Origin: Sipunculus nudus
Lineage: Eukaryota > Annelida > Sipuncula > Golfingiida > Sipunculidae
Assembly: GCA_026874595.1 (NCBI GenBank)
Contig: CM049317.1
Coordinates: 63,651,118 to 63,715,117 of the forward strand
Length of the DNA stretch: 64,000 nucleotides
Direction: 5' to 3'
Shown piece after piece: positions 13,226 through 24,786 of the stretch; position 1 is the stretch's first letter; each line of letters opens with the position of its first letter. The notes under the pieces were generated by a model, which was given only the letters and a program-made list of their open reading frames with translations, ran no database searches and was not told the origin of the DNA. Position numbers and translations under genes: made by a program.

Positions 13226-13366
13226 GTAATAGTAATAGTAATAGTAATAGATACCCCAGTAATAGTAATAGTAATAGAAGATAAAATGTGGTAATAGTAA
13301 TAGTAATAGTAATATCAGAAATTGAAAGTAATAGTAATAGTAATAGTAATAGAACACCTGTAATAG
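13226..13366. repeat. (TAATAG)n satellite patch 2
   Basis: Four blocks of TAATAG units are interrupted by short unique words. On the minus strand the array reads as poly-tyrosine, which accounts for the 71-codon frame there; that frame is not a gene. Confidence 0.85.
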
Positions 13367-14544
13367 ACCCCATGTCTGACGTGAAATTATATGAAAGATG
13401 TTTTGTATTAGTTGAAGCTCAGGCGACACCATAAAATACGATGTTTATTCAGTGTAGTCAGTTGAGGGTATAGTTTAAGGCATGTTAACAGACACATGTT
13501 CTTTGTATACACATGCATATGTCAATTGAAGTCTCTTTTACCCGAAATGTACAGCTGCCAATGTGAAAGATATATTCCAACAGTATTAAATTTTGGTTTA
13601 AGTACTGTAACTTGTCATGGAATAAGCAGGTCTGATGCATAATTGACAACCTGTTACCCATAAAAAAATTGTCAAACGGTGGTCACATCACTGGACTCAG
13701 TGCCCAGTCTTGGCCAAACTGTAAAGCCCTCGCATGTGGTCTTTGGATTTAAAACCTTTGTTTTAAGAGCGAAAGTTCCTTCTGAGGCGTTACAATGGCT
13801 ATTGGGGATCAATGGGGATTATAGTGGACTCGCGTGACCGCGTATTGCACGGAAATGCCTTTTGGGCAGGACATGCGCTCTGGCCACTGTCTTAACAGGC
13901 CAGTGAAAATCCCCGAGTCGCCTCCTGAAAAAGCGTCACAGGCGTGGAGAACCTAGCAGCACAAAAGAAATAGGGGTACCTAATGGGGAAATATTAAAAT
14001 TATTAATTACTTATCTTAATAGAGCATCATCCCGGAAAATAAAACAAACTTGTCCTAGAAGAGCGCACCACCGATACGTATGCCAAATTTGGAGAGTCAA
14101 ATCAGAACGAAAGCAGTTAAACCGTAGAAAAAAAACCAACTCCGTATTAATTATATAGAAGATAATAATAATAATATTAACAATAATACTTATTTTATAA
14201 AGCAAAAGAGTACAACATTCCCTTGTCACTGTACAATCAATTATAGTGTCACTTAAATGCTGCCTAAAGTAGATAATAAGTACCATCGGAGCAGATTTTA
14301 CTTTATATTTAAATAAGAATACGATTTATAAACATGCATCAAAATCAAAATAAAATGACAGAACAAAGGGCATATATTTTAATTCTGTCTCATAGGCAAA
14401 CACATTTTTAGATGTTGGTGGTTTGTGATGTGCAGTGGTGTATCTGTATGCATCAGTTAAATAAGTATATAACTGTTGACGTCAACTACATAGCATTCAG
14501 CTGGCAAACTAAAATGCAGAAAGCCGGCCTCCAATATATAGATT
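13367..14544. other. Unassigned DNA
   Basis: It contains a possible diverged SINE body at about 13680-13760 and AT-rich spacer with an (AAT)n tract near 14165. The minus-strand frame 14011-14286 is hydrophobic but has no recognisable family signature. Confidence 0.4.
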
Positions 14545-14632
14545 TTCCTTCTATTTTTTGGCCGGCCGAAAAAAAATCGGTATGATTGTTAGATGTGAAG
14601 GTGCTGAAGGCCGGATTAAAAAAAAAAGTAAA

Positions 14633-14706
14633 TCCGGCCGGAAAAATCGTCTACATTAATCCTTGACAATATCAAGGACTTTCCGGACGATTTTTATCCG
14701 GCCGGA
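14633..14706. repeat. Strong hairpin with nested palindrome
   Basis: The left arm TCCGGCCGGAAAAATCGTC (14633-14651) pairs with the right arm GACGATTTTTATCCGGCCGGA (14686-14706), apart from two extra bases. An inner stem TCCTTGA/TCAAGGA lies at 14660-14678. Further GGCCGGCC and AATCCGGCC words occur at 14525-14580 and 14610-14640, so the hairpin sits in a wider patch of CCGG palindromes. It could be the ends of a small foldback element. Confidence 0.75.
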
Positions 14707-14710
14707 AATT

Positions 14711-15880
14711 TCAGTAGATATGGTTGCAGAATAAAAAAAAAATACAAGCCACCTTTCCTTCTTTTTTATCATTCCTGACGCCAACAACAAGCCTCGAGAC
14801 GAAAGCAGAAGTGACCAAAAGGACCGGAAAAACATGGTGATCTGCAAAAAAATCTGCAAAAAAATCTGCTCTAAAATGAGAGTGAGATCCTACGGTAGTA
14901 AGGGTGCCTTTCAGACAACCTCCAAATATCAATATTAGCAAAGTCATGATGTATACATTAGATTTGGAAAGGCAAAACTTACTTGAAGGGATTACATGTT
15001 TTAAACAACTCAATACACAAACGAGTCGGGTAATATATATTGAAAGGTTGGAGCAAACTTTTTTTTAAATATTACCATAAGATCTCTTAACCCAAGAAAT
15101 TGAATTAGGTGGGCGTTAATGGTAAAATGACTGCTGGGTCGCAGATATTTCGACCGTAACCAAAGCTAATCACTATTTATGCTGTTACACCTTTTTCCAC
15201 AATTTTAGTGGCAATATGTCCTGCAAATCGCCGCTGGGGGATGGCACATGGCCAACATGATCTGTCCAATAAACGCTGGATTTTGAACAAGTTCGAGCAA
15301 AATCATGGAGGACAAACATTATACTGGTAATAGGTATTCAACAAGTCCGGAGCAGACACTGGGAAATTCCTAGGACAGCAAGAGGGCTGCCGTACCGGAT
15401 CCTGGTGCTTTGTTACAGATATTGCTACCATGGACCTTTTCCCAGGGTATTGAACGTATTCATTGTTCAGTCTCGTACTTTTTTTGGTGGCCTGCGGCAC
15501 ACATTTTCGTGGGATTTTCCTGGGCCCTACGAATGTGCTGTTTTGAAACTCACGACTATTATATAATATTATGACTGTAACTGTAACACAGAACAACTTG
15601 ACTTAACGACTTTGAGCTATTTGCGCAAACAGTCGTACAACACATATTTTATATATAAACTACACACATTTCAAATGCATCTCTCATAAATTTACGTCAG
15701 TCACTGCTATCATAGTCTTACTCAAACTATACCTCAATAAATCGTAAATTTTACTAGTAAATTGTACCTAAAAGAATCTATTAAGAGATTTACCGGAATA
15801 AAGGACGGATCGATAGAGAACGAGGAAGGCTTTCCCTCATGGGTTCCCTGTAAAAAAAATAAAAGAGAAAGCTAAGGAAG

Positions 15881-15915
<35 letters not shown>

Positions 15916-16689
15916 TAATAGTAATTATATATGTATATATAATAAAAAAGTAAAAGCTCAAATATCAAACGGATTGATCATGCCCTCGCGGTGCATGAAG
16001 ATCTTGAAGAAAAATCTGCAAAACATGTTAAGAAAATCAGTAAAGAGCGTTTTTTTTACCAAATATTAAACCTAGAATTGGCCAATAACCACGGATCTAA
16101 CCTTTTCAGTGCCAGCGCCCCCTCCACAATGTTGCATATTGATGATGCCGTTCCTTCTTTCTCATACAGTTAAATTCATCATTCTATTATTACACAAGAT
16201 AACGACTGTATATTGCTGACGATTAGAAGTGAAGCATTTTTCAAAGTTTGCTTGAAGCACAAGTTTAAAGAAGCCTTACTTGGGCCTTCGATTAGTAACC
16301 ATAAGGGCTGTATCGATATACCGATAAATCGATACATATCGATACGCCACACCGATAAGTCACACCCATACATAATGCATGCTGAATCGTCCTATCTCTG
16401 AAAAAAAAAAGCTCACAAATAAAACAGACAAAAAACCCCAATCTTAACTATAATCTGAGTTGTTTATAAAGCTAAGCTACTTTTTATTTCTTATATTGAC
16501 CTTTCATAACTTACATAAGATCACGTTTTGTCGTATGATTGACTTGATGAGGAATGTATATACAATTCTCAGTGCTTCCATGACAGTTGTAGACTCATAT
16601 CCACGGAGCTTTTAATCAGAAATTATACACTAAGGAAAATGAAGCGTGTCATCAACATGTAACATGTATCGCTCAAAGTTTATCGTAAT
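14711..16689. other. Unassigned DNA
   Basis: (AAT)n tracts lie at about 15883-15920. A cluster of ATCGATA words occurs at 16310-16360. The short frames on both strands (15303-15596 minus, 15991-16173 plus) carry no recognised domain. Confidence 0.4.
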
Positions 16690-17148
16690 TCGCCATAGGC
16701 GGAAACATAGGGTGGGTGGGGGAGGGCGGGAGAGCACCCCCTTTAGCGTTCATAATTTTATTTTTTTATTTATTTTAATCTTTGTGGCTGTCTTGCATAC
16801 TTCATATGGCCTCAACGTTAAGTTATTTTGATAATATATCTATTTGTAGAGTCGCAAAATACCTACAGGCAATGTACTACATATTAACTATGTTGCTGAG
16901 TCTGATTTAGTGAGTTTAATAAAAGTTATTTTCAAGATTTAAGATTATAAATTTATTTCAGATTTAAATGCCCATATATCGCATATTTTCATTCAGAAAT
17001 GCCAAAAGTTAAGGTCACAAAGGAGACTGACCATATGGCCTTGTCATTTATTAATAATCTTTCGACGCTCTTTTTTTATGAAGATGCTGAATCACGCCCT
17101 TGAGGCAGTTGTGCCCCCTCTACAGCAAAAATAATATATCCGCCCATG
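16690..17148. mobile_element. Possible miniature inverted-repeat element
   Basis: The left boundary reads CATAGGCGGAAACATAG. The right boundary, read on the other strand, is CATGGGCGGATATATTATT. Both are followed inward by G-rich sequence (GGGAGGGCGGGAG and AGAGGGGGCAC). TTCGC directly flanks both outer ends. The arms are short and the flanking repeat is only 5 bp, so this is tentative. Confidence 0.3.
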
Positions 17149-17374
17149 TTCGCATTGTACCTTAGGCTGGCCAATTACCAATCCCAGTTAATATCTAATT
17201 CTTTATCATGATACTATATCAAAAGATTGTACACGACTTATTAATATCACATAATGATAACAAGTCTTCATCGTTAAACCTCTTGGTGCTGAGAATTTTA
17301 CTTCTAGATTACTCAAAATTATTGGGTAGAGGCCTAGGGCCTCACATCAGTGTGGACATTAACACACACAAACT

Positions 17375-17378
<4 letters not shown>
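17149..17378. other. Unassigned spacer
   Basis: Unique-looking sequence leading into the TA tract; no feature was seen. Confidence 0.4.
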
Positions 17379-17427
<49 letters not shown>

Positions 17428-17665
17428 GGAGAGGGAGAAAGAGAGAGAGACATAGCTACACATACATAGATAAACACACATACATATATAGATACACACA
17501 TACAATACATATACATACATATATATATATAAATATATATATATACAAAATATATATAGAAATACACAAATACAGAATGGATATTTATATATATATATAT
17601 ATATATAACATTTCTATATATATATATAAATATATATAAATATATATATTATTTATTTATTTAGT
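17379..17665. repeat. Compound microsatellite region
   Basis: A (TA)n run of about 23 units (17379-17424) passes into GAGAGGGAGAGGG and (GA)n. Roughly 200 bp of CA/TA-rich cryptic repeat (CATACATA, ATACACACATAC) and several more TA runs follow. The 143-codon plus frame and 64-codon minus frame here are products of the repeat. Confidence 0.9.
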
Positions 17666-17899
17666 TTGAATAATCAAATATTCGCGTTTGGAAAAAACTT
17701 GGCATCATTTCAGCGAAACAGTGAAGTAAGGTCATTGTCTGTAGTCGCTATGGGATTATGGGAACAAAATGGATAGATTTCCCAAATGAATTAAATATTT
17801 TTTAATTTAGTTATCTTTATATTTATACCAAAAGTATCCTTTGGTCCTTAACCTGAAAATTCATGGATCAGACCTTCCACCAGAATCAACCCCTGACCA
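17666..17899. other. Unassigned spacer
   Basis: A short unique stretch between the microsatellite region and the minisatellite; nothing was recognised. Confidence 0.4.
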
Positions 17900-19614
17900 A
17901 ACTCCCGTGGTCCACATTGAGCATGTCCCCGTAGTCCATCTTGGGCATGTCCCGGTAGTCCATCTTTGGCATGTCTATGTAGTCCTTCTTATGCATGTGG
18001 CTGTAGTCCATCTTTAGCATGTCCCCGTAGTCCATCTTGAGCATTTCCCGTAGTCCATCTTGAGCATGTCCCCGTAATCCATCCTGAGCATATCCCCATA
18101 GTCCATCTTGAGCATGTCCCCGTAGCCCATTTTGGGCATGTCCCCGGAGTCCATCTTAGGCATGTCCCCGGAGTCAATCTTTACAATGTCCCCGTAGTCC
18201 ATCTAAAGCATGTCCCCGTAGTCCATCTTTAAAATGTCCCCGTAGTCCATCTTGGGCATGTCCCCGTAGTCTATCTTAAGCATGTCCCCGTTGGCCATCT
18301 TGAGATTTCCCCTAGTCCATCTTGAACATGTCCCCGTAGTCCATCTAGTGCATGTCCCCATAGTCAAACTGGAGCATGTCTCCGTAGTCCATCTTGGGCA
18401 TGTCCCCGTAGTCCACCTTGAGCATGTCTCCGTAGTTTATCTTGGGAATGCCCCGGAAGTCCATATTGTGCATGTCCCCGTAGTCCATCTTTAGCATGTC
18501 CCCGAAGTCCATCTTTAGCATGTCCCCGAAGTCCATCTTGGGCTTGTCCCCGTAGTCCAGCTGGAGCATGTCCACGTAGTCCATCTTGAGCATGTCCCCG
18601 TAGTCCATCTTGGGCATGTCCCCGTAGTCCATCTTTACAATGTCCCCGTAGTCCATCTAAAGCATGTCCCCGTAGTCCATCTTTAAAATGTCCCCGTAGT
18701 CCATCTTGGGCATGTCCCCGTAGTCCATCTTAAGCATGTCCCCGTAGGCCATCTTGAGATTTCCCCTAGTCCATCTTGAACATGTCCGCGTAGTCCATCT
18801 AGAGCATGTTAGTCAAACTGGAGCATGTCTCCGTAGTCCATCTTGGGCATGTCCCCGTAGTCCACCTTGAGCATGTCCCCGTAGTCCATCTTGGGAATGC
18901 CCCAGAAGTCCATCTTGGGCATGTCCCCGTAGTCCATCTTTAGCATGTCCCCGTAGTCAATCTAGTGCATGTCCCCGTAGTCCACCTTGAGCATGTCCCC
19001 GTAGTCCATTTTGGGCATGCCCCAGAAGTCAGTCTTGGGCATGTCCCCGTAGTCCATCTTGAACATGTCCCCGTAGTCCATCTAGAGCATGTCCCAATAG
19101 TCAAACTGGAGCATGTCCCCGAAGTCCATCTTGGGCATGTCCCCGTAGTCCAGCTGGAGCATGTCCCCGTAGTCCACCTTGAGCATGTCCCCGTAGTCCA
19201 TCTTGGGCATGCCCAAGAAGTCAATCTTGGGCATATCCCCGTAGTCCATCTTTAGCATGTCTGTGTAGGGCATCTTGAGCATGTCCCCGTAGTCCATCTA
19301 GGGCATGTCCCCGCAGTCCATCTTGAGCATGTCCCCGTAGTCCATCTTGGGCAAGTCCCCGTAGTCCATCTGGAGCATGTCCCCGTAGTCCATCTTGGGC
19401 ATGCCCCAGAAGTCCATCTTGGTCATGTCCCCTTAGTCCATCTTTGGCATGTCCCTGTAGTCCATCTTTAGTATGTCCCCGTAGTCCATCTAGTGCATGT
19501 CCCAGTAGTCCATCTTTAGCATGTCCCCGTAGTCCATCTTGAGCATGTCCCCGTATTCCATCTTGAGCATGTCCCCGTAGTCCATCTTGAACATGTCCCC
19601 GTGGTCTATATTGC
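17900..19614. repeat. 24-bp minisatellite array, about 71 units
   Basis: The unit is close to CATGTCCCCGTAGTCCATCT followed by a variable four-base word (TGAG, TGGG, TTAG, AAAG). The 24-base unit is a multiple of three, so long frames run through it. All three minus-strand frames are partly open (MDYGDMLK, a WTTGTCSR-like frame and a GLRGHAQD-like frame), and one plus frame reads HVPVVHLE. Small indels, for example near 18046 and at 18302 and 18756, break every frame, so there is no continuous reading frame across the array. Variant units recur at spacings of about 450 and 288 bp, which shows higher-order duplication. Coding use is possible for a fragment but is not supported; I annotate a minisatellite. 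Confidence 0.95.
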
Positions 19615-20269
19615 GCGTTGTTTTGCATTAGCAAAATCTAGGTCAAACGACCGGATAATCGCTGCATTCGCTCAAAATCTGTCATTGCTTATAATTATTG
19701 ATCGTTAAGTCCGCAAATGATGTGGTATAATTTGTAACTACAGTAATGACGCTCTGGCAAAGCTATCCTATTTTAAATTTCTCCTGCTTGAAATCTGTAT
19801 GAAAGTAGTCTCAACGATCAGTGCAGAATTACACGTTAATTTAAAGCACTGCCTTAATTATATCAGTCATATTCTTCTACAGCCGAGTTATAATTGAATT
19901 AGATACCGTGTGTGGTTATTTACAAATGTAAAACATTGCAGATATTACATTTTTCACAGAAATAAATTTTCTTTGCGTCAAAAAATTATAATTAAAGTTA
20001 TTGCATGCATCTGAAGTTAGTACCAATGGCATTTACCTCTAACAGAGAATCTGGTTTCTAATGGCACACATGTTTGGTTACGTCAGTTCATCGATTTAGG
20101 AGGCGTTTCATTGTTATGCTGCCGCAAAGCTCAACATTTTGCAATGCTTGAACTGAGAAGTATCCTTTATTCAGTTAATCGGAGACAGGGGGTGTTGATT
20201 TTGCGTCCTCGCCGCCTCGTATCATACAAATAAAAACCGCCTCGTTGCTAAGAAATACAAACTAGAAAT
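19615..20269. other. Unassigned DNA
   Basis: Unique-looking AT-rich DNA after the minisatellite. No open frame of interest and no repeat were identified. Confidence 0.45.
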
Positions 20270-20640
20270 ACGCATATACAGGTATACAGACCTCCGCCAT
20301 ATGGGCGGTCCTTTATGTTGGAAGCTCCCAAAAGCATGTTTGCCTTCTCTTATTCGGCCCGCACTCCCAGATTTATTTCTCGATGAAGTTCCCCCCATTC
20401 CGTTTTCATTCACTTTTCGGCCCATATCTCCAGATGCGTTCGTGCATAAGCGACTATTCATTTTTGAATATCGCTTGATGAGACTCATGGAGCCGGACCC
20501 ACACAAATATCTTATTGATTCTTCATTGGCCTACACCTGAGATGAACTGAGAATTGTAGATCATGATCGCGTTAGTAATGATGTGAACAAAGACACGTAC
20601 AAACACGAACGGGAATGAACGCATACCCACCTTGCGGAGG
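20270..20640 (-). repeat. Dispersed repeat family, copy 2 (longest)
   Basis: Read on the minus strand it begins GTTGCCTCCGCAAGGTGGG and continues through ATGCGTTCA, CGTTCGTGTTTG, a middle block GTCGCTTATGCACGAACGCA and ATATGGGCCGAA. It ends GGACCGCCCATATGGCGGAG. The block order matches the copies at 24425 and 28915. The central GGGCCGAA block is repeated once, so this copy carries an internal duplication. No coding capacity is evident. Confidence 0.6.
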
Positions 20641-21551
20641 CAACAATGTATAGTGTGTTTGTACAGGCTCTGACTGACGGTTACGTAACACAGTGGCAGT
20701 GCTGTGACATCAGCGGGAGATAGCGGAGGGGGTGGGGTCGAGATTTTGACATCCACACGTGCCCTGTTGTCGACCAGACTAATAAAAGGAAAGTGAAAAG
20801 CGTTTGGTCAAGAAGCCAACCACAAGCAAAGCCTAGCCACGAAGGGGGGGGGGGGGGGGGGGGGGTTCGGGCAAAGGAACACAACATCTCCGATGCCGAT
20901 CACAAGATGCCTCAAAATCCAGCTAGAAAACTTCAGCTTGTCACGACTTCGAGACGTTATTATGACACAAAACATTTAAACAACATTCAGAATTAATATA
21001 TGATAAAATGGTGTTGAAGAATAAGCTTTAGGCCATGGAAGTCATAAAATGTTCGTGCGGGGAGATGAATTTTCGGAGAAAAAAAGCAGAAATGAGTGCA
21101 GCTAGATGAAACCGAATCCAGATAAGAATCTTCACCGATCTGTCCCAAGATGGTATTTTTTTTCTTCGCCAAAGGTTCATTCCCCCAGAAAATATTATAG
21201 AAATCCATCAAGAGCCATTGTTATATATTTCTCAGACACACACACATATAGGGACATTATAGTACATGGGGGATGGAAGCAAATATCCCCCCCCCCTTTT
21301 TAATAGGCGGGGTGGGGGTGGGGGCAGTGTAATCATACCCATGATGTTGAAAGAATTATATTTATATATTGTAAATAATTCGAATAATATAATTTTGTTT
21401 TAATTTTGAATTTAATGTGAAATATTATATATATGGTTTAGAATTTAAATATACTTGAAACATTATTCTTTACCTTATTTTTGAAAATTTGGCTGATACT
21501 TTTTTATTAAAACATGAACAAAATTGGTATATATTTGATATGTGTCACATA

Positions 21552-21554
<3 letters not shown>
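20641..21554. other. Unassigned DNA with homopolymer runs
   Basis: It contains a run of about 22 G at about 20845-20866 and a poly(C) run near 21286-21296. The G/C runs generate proline- and glycine-rich frames on either strand that are not genes. Confidence 0.5.

Positions 21555-21607
<53 letters not shown>
21555..21607. repeat. (TA)n microsatellite
   Basis: About 26 TA units followed by GGGTGCGCGTG. Confidence 0.95.
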
Positions 21608-21609
<2 letters not shown>

Positions 21610-21674
21610 GTGCGCGTGTATGTATATATCTATAACAAAAATGTTTTTTTATGTATCCTTCCATGCCTGCGAGT

Positions 21675-21730
21675 TACCCCCCCCCCCCGGAAGATAAACT
21701 GACGCAACTTCGTTGGCGGAGGTAAAAAAT
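21675..21730 (+). repeat. SINE tail-like fragment
   Basis: After a poly(C) run the sequence CTTCGTTGGCGGAGGTAAAA appears. It resembles the 3' end of a widespread invertebrate SINE-like repeat, for which a better copy lies at 38120-38340. Only the terminal word is convincing. Confidence 0.3.
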
Positions 21731-22959
21731 GTGACCATGTATTTATTTGTATTTAGTTGCTTGTTTCGCAACCTGAAACAAAGTTTGGCGTGTCGGCAGG
21801 AAATTGACCGAAAATAGAAAAAATATAAGCACCAACGGGGTCACGTGATAAGGTCAAGAATAAACCCGCTTTCAACTAAATGACCGCAGCTGGCACCAGC
21901 TGACGCTAAAGACGTGTCCCCCACAAACACGACACCTTACTCTTTAAAACGAGACGGAGGCAGCATGGCTGACATGAAATAACATTTAAAGGCACATAAA
22001 TATTTTCAATAACACGTGTATTATTTCAAGCTATTGATTCCTTTTTGGTCAAATGCAAAAGTTTCCCGTCACAATTTTCTCGGTACACGGACTTTCTCTC
22101 CAATTTATAAGGTGTGGTAGTAAACACAGCCTACGTGTGTCTGTTTACCATAAAATCTTGCGCATGCGCGACAACTCAAGAAAAGAAGAAGAAACAAGAG
22201 AAATACCTTTAAAAGACCTTTTCTACTGCCAACTTGGCGTAGAAAATGTCTATTAAATTGTTTCGAGTCCACTGAGAAAGCATAATGAGCTTTTAGTAAA
22301 TATACCAGATACTATAGAGACTCGGGAACTGGACTCAAAGGGGTCTGTTCCGATATCTGACGTTAATTAACTTTCAAAAATCACTTGAACATTTTTTGTT
22401 GTTTAATGACCCAGAGAAACACAGTCCTAGCACATACACATTGTTCATTCAGTCCATATCCATGTGTTTATAACATGTGGGGGATTCGCAAAACTAAATC
22501 CAAACACATTCAACACGGATATCTGGCCGCAACCAGAGTTTGCAAAGGGTGATAAACAACTTAACAACTCAACGTTACCTTAAACTTCCGCATATATGCA
22601 ACCAACTACCTTAGGTTTCATTTTTTTTATTTTCCATTCGTCAATATTGATGTGTTAACCAAAGGCTAGTAGATAAAAAAAGTTCAGATATCCGTCACAG
22701 ATAAATTATGCATGAGAATTTTTCTTGACAGGAATTATACAGAGTTCAATAATACGAGTGAGCAAAAAATCACAATTTTTTTGGAAACTGCAGGAGAATA
22801 GCTGGCTTTAAGGATAATATAGTCTGCTTGCTTTTTATTAGTGGATATATTATACATACGGCCTCTGGTGGGATAGCAAAGTTCTTTGACCGTAAAGTTC
22901 ATGCTCTCCCCATATTTGTCTGTTCTGATTTTTGAGATGGCGGTCGTTCTGTAAAGAAA

Positions 22960-22960
<1 letters not shown>
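21731..22960. other. Unassigned DNA
   Basis: No repeat unit or exon was recognised. The plus-strand 67-codon frame at 22053-22256 has no motif. Confidence 0.45.
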
Positions 22961-23017
<57 letters not shown>

Positions 23018-23028
23018 GAGAGAGAGAG
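22961..23028. repeat. (GA)n microsatellite
   Basis: About 34 GA units with one GGGA interruption. The minus-strand Ser-Leu frames over it are artefacts. Confidence 0.95.
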
Positions 23029-23386
23029 ATACAGCAGACAGATAGATTAGAGAAGATAGATAGAATAGATAAACAGACTTGTCCCGGCCTCTTACCATCA
23101 CAATAACGAACGTTTGAAGACGTTTTAGTTAGAAATAGAATCAAGATAATGAAGATAATAAGCAAGCGAATGATTCCGAAATTATCTCCCTTTGGATGGT
23201 CAGACATTTCAATCCATTGCCTAGTAGGATAAAAATATGAATACAGTATACATGTATTTAATTTTGACTCATATTTTTATAAGTTAATTAAAGTTCATTC
23301 TTTTGCATGATTCTTTACTGTACAAGAAAAAAATATTAGTTATCGGGAATATTTTCTTTTGGTAAAATTTTGGTAAAAGGAATTAG

Positions 23387-23725
23387 TTTGTATTAGGAAA
23401 AATACTCAATATATTGATTGTTCCCTGGTCCGCGCTTTGCTTGACAAATATATCGAGATATTGTAGGTGATGTATGATCGAACAAGTAGTCACAGATCCT
23501 AAGTAGAGGTGAAAATAATTTGTATAATTTATAAAATTTTTACTATAAGGTCGTTCATCTTTACCTAGTAGAGCTTGTAAGTATTGCCTACTAATTTCGT
23601 ATAACAATATATTGCGATATGTGGTAGCAAATTGCCATATACGTATTGCGATATTTTCATTTATTAAAGTGATAGATTATGCGGTGTTTTCTATATTATG
23701 TATATAACTATTATTATTATTATTA

Positions 23726-23776
<51 letters not shown>

Positions 23777-24369
23777 GATTATTAATCATTGTTTCATGTT
23801 ATGTATAATGACACAAAAGTTTATGCTGATCAGGTTATTGAAATGTTGAATATGGCAATATCACTTCACAATGTACTTGGTAAAGTACAATATACTTGTT
23901 GTTGACAGTATTCAGAGGAAACCTTTAAATCCAACGTTTTTTGTAGGTCTTACATATGCAAATAATTTTATATATACATAATTCTGGACTGTGAGGTATA
24001 GGTGGTGTGTACAATAACAGCCTTGTACCAAACCGCAAGGTTGCGGTTCTAAAGCAAAAGTACCGTTGTTGTTTGGAAATATTTTCGTATACCAATAGGT
24101 CATCGAGCAGGAATGAAAATGCCCTAGGGTTTGACCTTGGAACATTTATTACTGTACGTCTAAATACACGGTAGCGGCTTTCACTATAAGCCAGAAACAT
24201 TATTTTTAATACCCAAAAAATATTTTTTTTGCACGTTTAACAAAATATCTAAAAATACCCATATTTGAAAACTGTATCGAGATACCCAATACGGCTTTTC
24301 CGATTTTATGCGATTCACCATATCGCAATATATCGATATAACGAAAATCTCGTACATCCCTAATACAAA
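23387..24369. mobile_element. Possible 1 kb inverted-repeat element with ATCGATA-rich ends
   Basis: TTTGTATTAGG at 23387-23397 is matched in inverse by CCTAATACAAA at 24359-24369. Inside the right end is CCATATCGCAATATATCGATATAACG, shown here only in part as ATATCGCAATATATCGAT. The left part contains related words (AATATATTGCGATATG near 23607). ATCGATA-rich termini ending in a TAGGGATGTACGA-type word are common on non-autonomous DNA transposons of invertebrates. No transposase frame is present, and an (ATT)n tract lies at 23708-23776. Confidence 0.35.
23708..23776. repeat. (ATT)n microsatellite
   Basis: About 22 ATT units with one substitution run near 23726. Confidence 0.95.
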
Positions 24370-24424
24370 GGGCCCATATTCTAGCCAATCTCGATATTGC
24401 ATCATGCTAGTAGGGTTTGCATTC

Positions 24425-24703
24425 ATTCTCGTTCGCGTGATGGTGTGTGTTTGTCCACATAATAACTAACGTAATCCTGAACGGAATCCCATGACATGGT
24501 CGGGAATGGAAGAATGAAGAATCGATTAGCTTTTGGTCTGGGTCCGGCTCAAGATCCGGATCCAGACAGGACTACTAGGATTGTTCACATATGCTCGATT
24601 GAATATGGGAATATGGGCCGAATAAGTAAATGCAAACACGGTTTTACGAAGGACCCCATATTAAAGACCGCCAACTTGGCGAAAGCCTGCATTCCTGCGA
24701 ATG

Positions 24704-24710
<7 letters not shown>
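24425..24710 (+). repeat. Dispersed repeat family, copy 3
   Basis: Blocks in order: CTCGTTCGCGTGATGGTGTG, ATATGGGCCGAATAAGTAAA, TGCAAACACGGTTTT, GACCGCCAACTTGGCG and finally GCATTCCTGCGAATG. These match the copies at 20270 and 28915. The copy ends exactly where a long TA tract begins. Confidence 0.55.

Positions 24711-24783
<73 letters not shown>
24708..24783. repeat. Long (TA)n microsatellite
   Basis: An uninterrupted run of about 37 TA units. Confidence 0.95.

Positions 24784-24786
<3 letters not shown>

Noticed and set aside
17208-17639. 143-codon plus-strand open frame rich in Ile-Tyr
   Set aside because: It is translated (TA)n and CA/TA microsatellite; similar Ile-Tyr frames at 5135, 24496, 33072, 34516 and 55797 have the same cause.
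17900-19614. A CRISPR array
   Set aside because: The repeats are contiguous 24 bp units without unique spacers, and the genome context is eukaryotic.
19221-19634. 137-codon minus-strand frame with GLRGHAQD repeats as a gene
   Set aside because: Two other minus frames and one plus frame are equally open because the unit is 24 bp; indels break all frames across the array, and no splice or promoter context favours any of them.
22850-23207. Ser-Leu-rich minus-strand frames with apparent membrane segments
   Set aside because: They run through the (GA)n microsatellite; the hydrophobic look comes from the repeat.
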